Position numbers and translations under genes: made by a program. From the NCBI GenBank assembly GCA_025935515.1, contig JAICVC010000052.1, positions 1 to 12,189 on the forward strand: a stretch of 12,189 nucleotides of DNA, written 5' to 3'. This document shows, piece after piece, positions 11,724-12,189 of this stretch. Positions within the stretch are counted from its first letter, which is position 1, and each line of letters opens with the position of its first letter. The notes under the pieces are model-generated. The model worked only from the letters and a program-made list of their open reading frames with translations. It was not told where the DNA came from and did no database searches. This DNA is from Sphingomonas sp. (GTDB taxonomy: Bacteria > Pseudomonadota > Alphaproteobacteria > Sphingomonadales > Sphingomonadaceae).

Positions 11724-12189
11724 CTACTCCGTCGCCGGCACGTAAAGCTCGCCACCCTCATCGTGGAAGCGTTTGCTCATTTCGGCCATGCCCCGTTCGA
11801 CTTCGCTCACGGCAGGAGCTTCGGCTCGCTCCGGGCCCCCTTCACCAAGCTCCGCTTGATCCCCCTCCCCGTTCCGGGGAGGATTTAGGCGGGCGAATTC
11901 CCTGACTTCCTGGGTGATCTTCATCGAGCAGAACTTCGGGCCGCACATCGAGCAGAAGTGGGCGGTCTTGGCGCCCTCGGCTGGCAGCGTCTGGTCGTGG
12001 AAGGCCTCGGCCGTATCCGGATCGAGCGACAGGTTGAACTGGTCGCGCCAGCGGAACTCGAACCTCGCGCGGCTCAGCGCGTCGTCGTGGAGCCTCGCGG
12101 CGGGGTGGCCCTTGGCGAGGTCCGCCGCGTGGGCTGCCAGCTTGTAGGTGATGACCCCGACCTTCACGTCGTCGCGGTCGGGGAGGCCG
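11724..12189 (-). CDS. Phosphomethylpyrimidine synthase ThiC, C-terminal part (gene continues beyond window)
   Basis: The frame runs off the right edge; about 155 C-terminal residues are present. ThiC is the radical-SAM enzyme converting aminoimidazole ribotide to hydroxymethylpyrimidine phosphate in thiamine synthesis, in the cytoplasm. Recognition rests on VGVITYKLAAHAADLAKGHP, then ARFEFRWRDQFNLSLDP, and the cluster-binding CSMCGPKFC motif (CX2CX4C), followed by MKITQEVREFA. After that the usual tail (EVERGMAEMSKRF, then HDEGGELYVP) is reached only after an extra stretch encoded at about 11835-11882 by a palindromic repeat read in frame. The iron-sulfur motif lies upstream of the insertion, so activity may be kept. 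Any TPP riboswitch would lie outside the window. Confidence 0.93.
   Translation of the reverse strand, partial: GLPDRDDVKVGVITYKLAAHAADLAKGHPAARLHDDALSRARFEFRWRDQFNLSLDPDTAEAFHDQTLPAEGAKTAHFCSMCGPKFCSMKITQEVREFARLNPPRNGEGDQAELGEGGPERAEAPAVSEVERGMAEMSKRFHDEGGELYVPATE
11836..11885. repeat. Palindromic repeat element inside thiC
   Basis: CCTCCCC (11864-11870) pairs perfectly with GGGGAGG (11876-11882) around GTTCC, and CAAGC (11846-11850) pairs with GCTTG (11854-11858) around TCC; CCCCC starts the element. The layout of two hairpins with G-runs is that of a very common dispersed sphingomonad-type repeat as I remember it. It is read in frame on the - strand as roughly PPRNGEGDQAELGEGG. Confidence 0.75.

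Overview
The window is GC-rich chromosomal DNA (roughly two thirds G+C by eye) from an alphaproteobacterium, most likely a sphingomonad. This rests on gene families and codon style: a PAS_5-type protein, short PilZ proteins, many small lineage-specific proteins, and dispersed GC-rich palindromic repeats. No rRNA, tRNA, CRISPR array or intact insertion sequence was seen. About 16 genes can be supported.

Layout. 1-122: a hairpin with a 12-T run, the terminator of a gene to the left, then a 13-bp perfect hairpin. 123-1115: a DUF1810 protein and a secreted thiol peroxidase (+). 1258-3782: a signal-peptide/stalk/single-TM protein, a clear stem-loop terminator, then a PAS_5 protein with a long acidic repeat linker (+). 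3810-4274: a PilZ (c-di-GMP receptor type) protein (-). 4275-4622: a gene-free divergent region with small hairpins. 4623-5666: three + strand genes, a 72-aa protein, a C-tail-anchored membrane protein and the RNA polymerase-associated regulator Rnk. 5677-6246: a MerR-family metal sensor (-) facing a 32-residue cysteine-rich peptide (+) across a perfect palindrome with mer-type half-sites. 6283-8783: a secreted two-motif aspartyl protease and an SLC13-type permease (-). 8981-10187: a 42-aa basic protein (+) and two unrecognised - strand genes with a repeated 24-nt hairpin element near them. 10348-10816: a RelB/RelE-type toxin-antitoxin pair with a palindromic operator. 10827-11690: short GTGTCCCCGGAATATG repeats and a lower-GC helix-turn-helix gene, probably acquired. 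11724-12189: the 3' end of thiC (-), interrupted in frame by a palindromic repeat.

The most interesting unit is the MerR / mini-metallothionein pair. The sensor keeps two C-terminal cysteines, spaced as in CueR, and lacks the third mercury ligand of MerR. Its probable target is a promoter whose dyad has mer half-sites in a 20-bp spacer. The output is a peptide of 32 residues with six cysteines in CxCx2CxCx2CxC. It reads as a minimal one-sensor, one-chelator metal buffer. Second in interest is the repeat element read through as about 16-18 residues inside ThiC, similar in principle to the protein-coding palindromic elements of Rickettsia.
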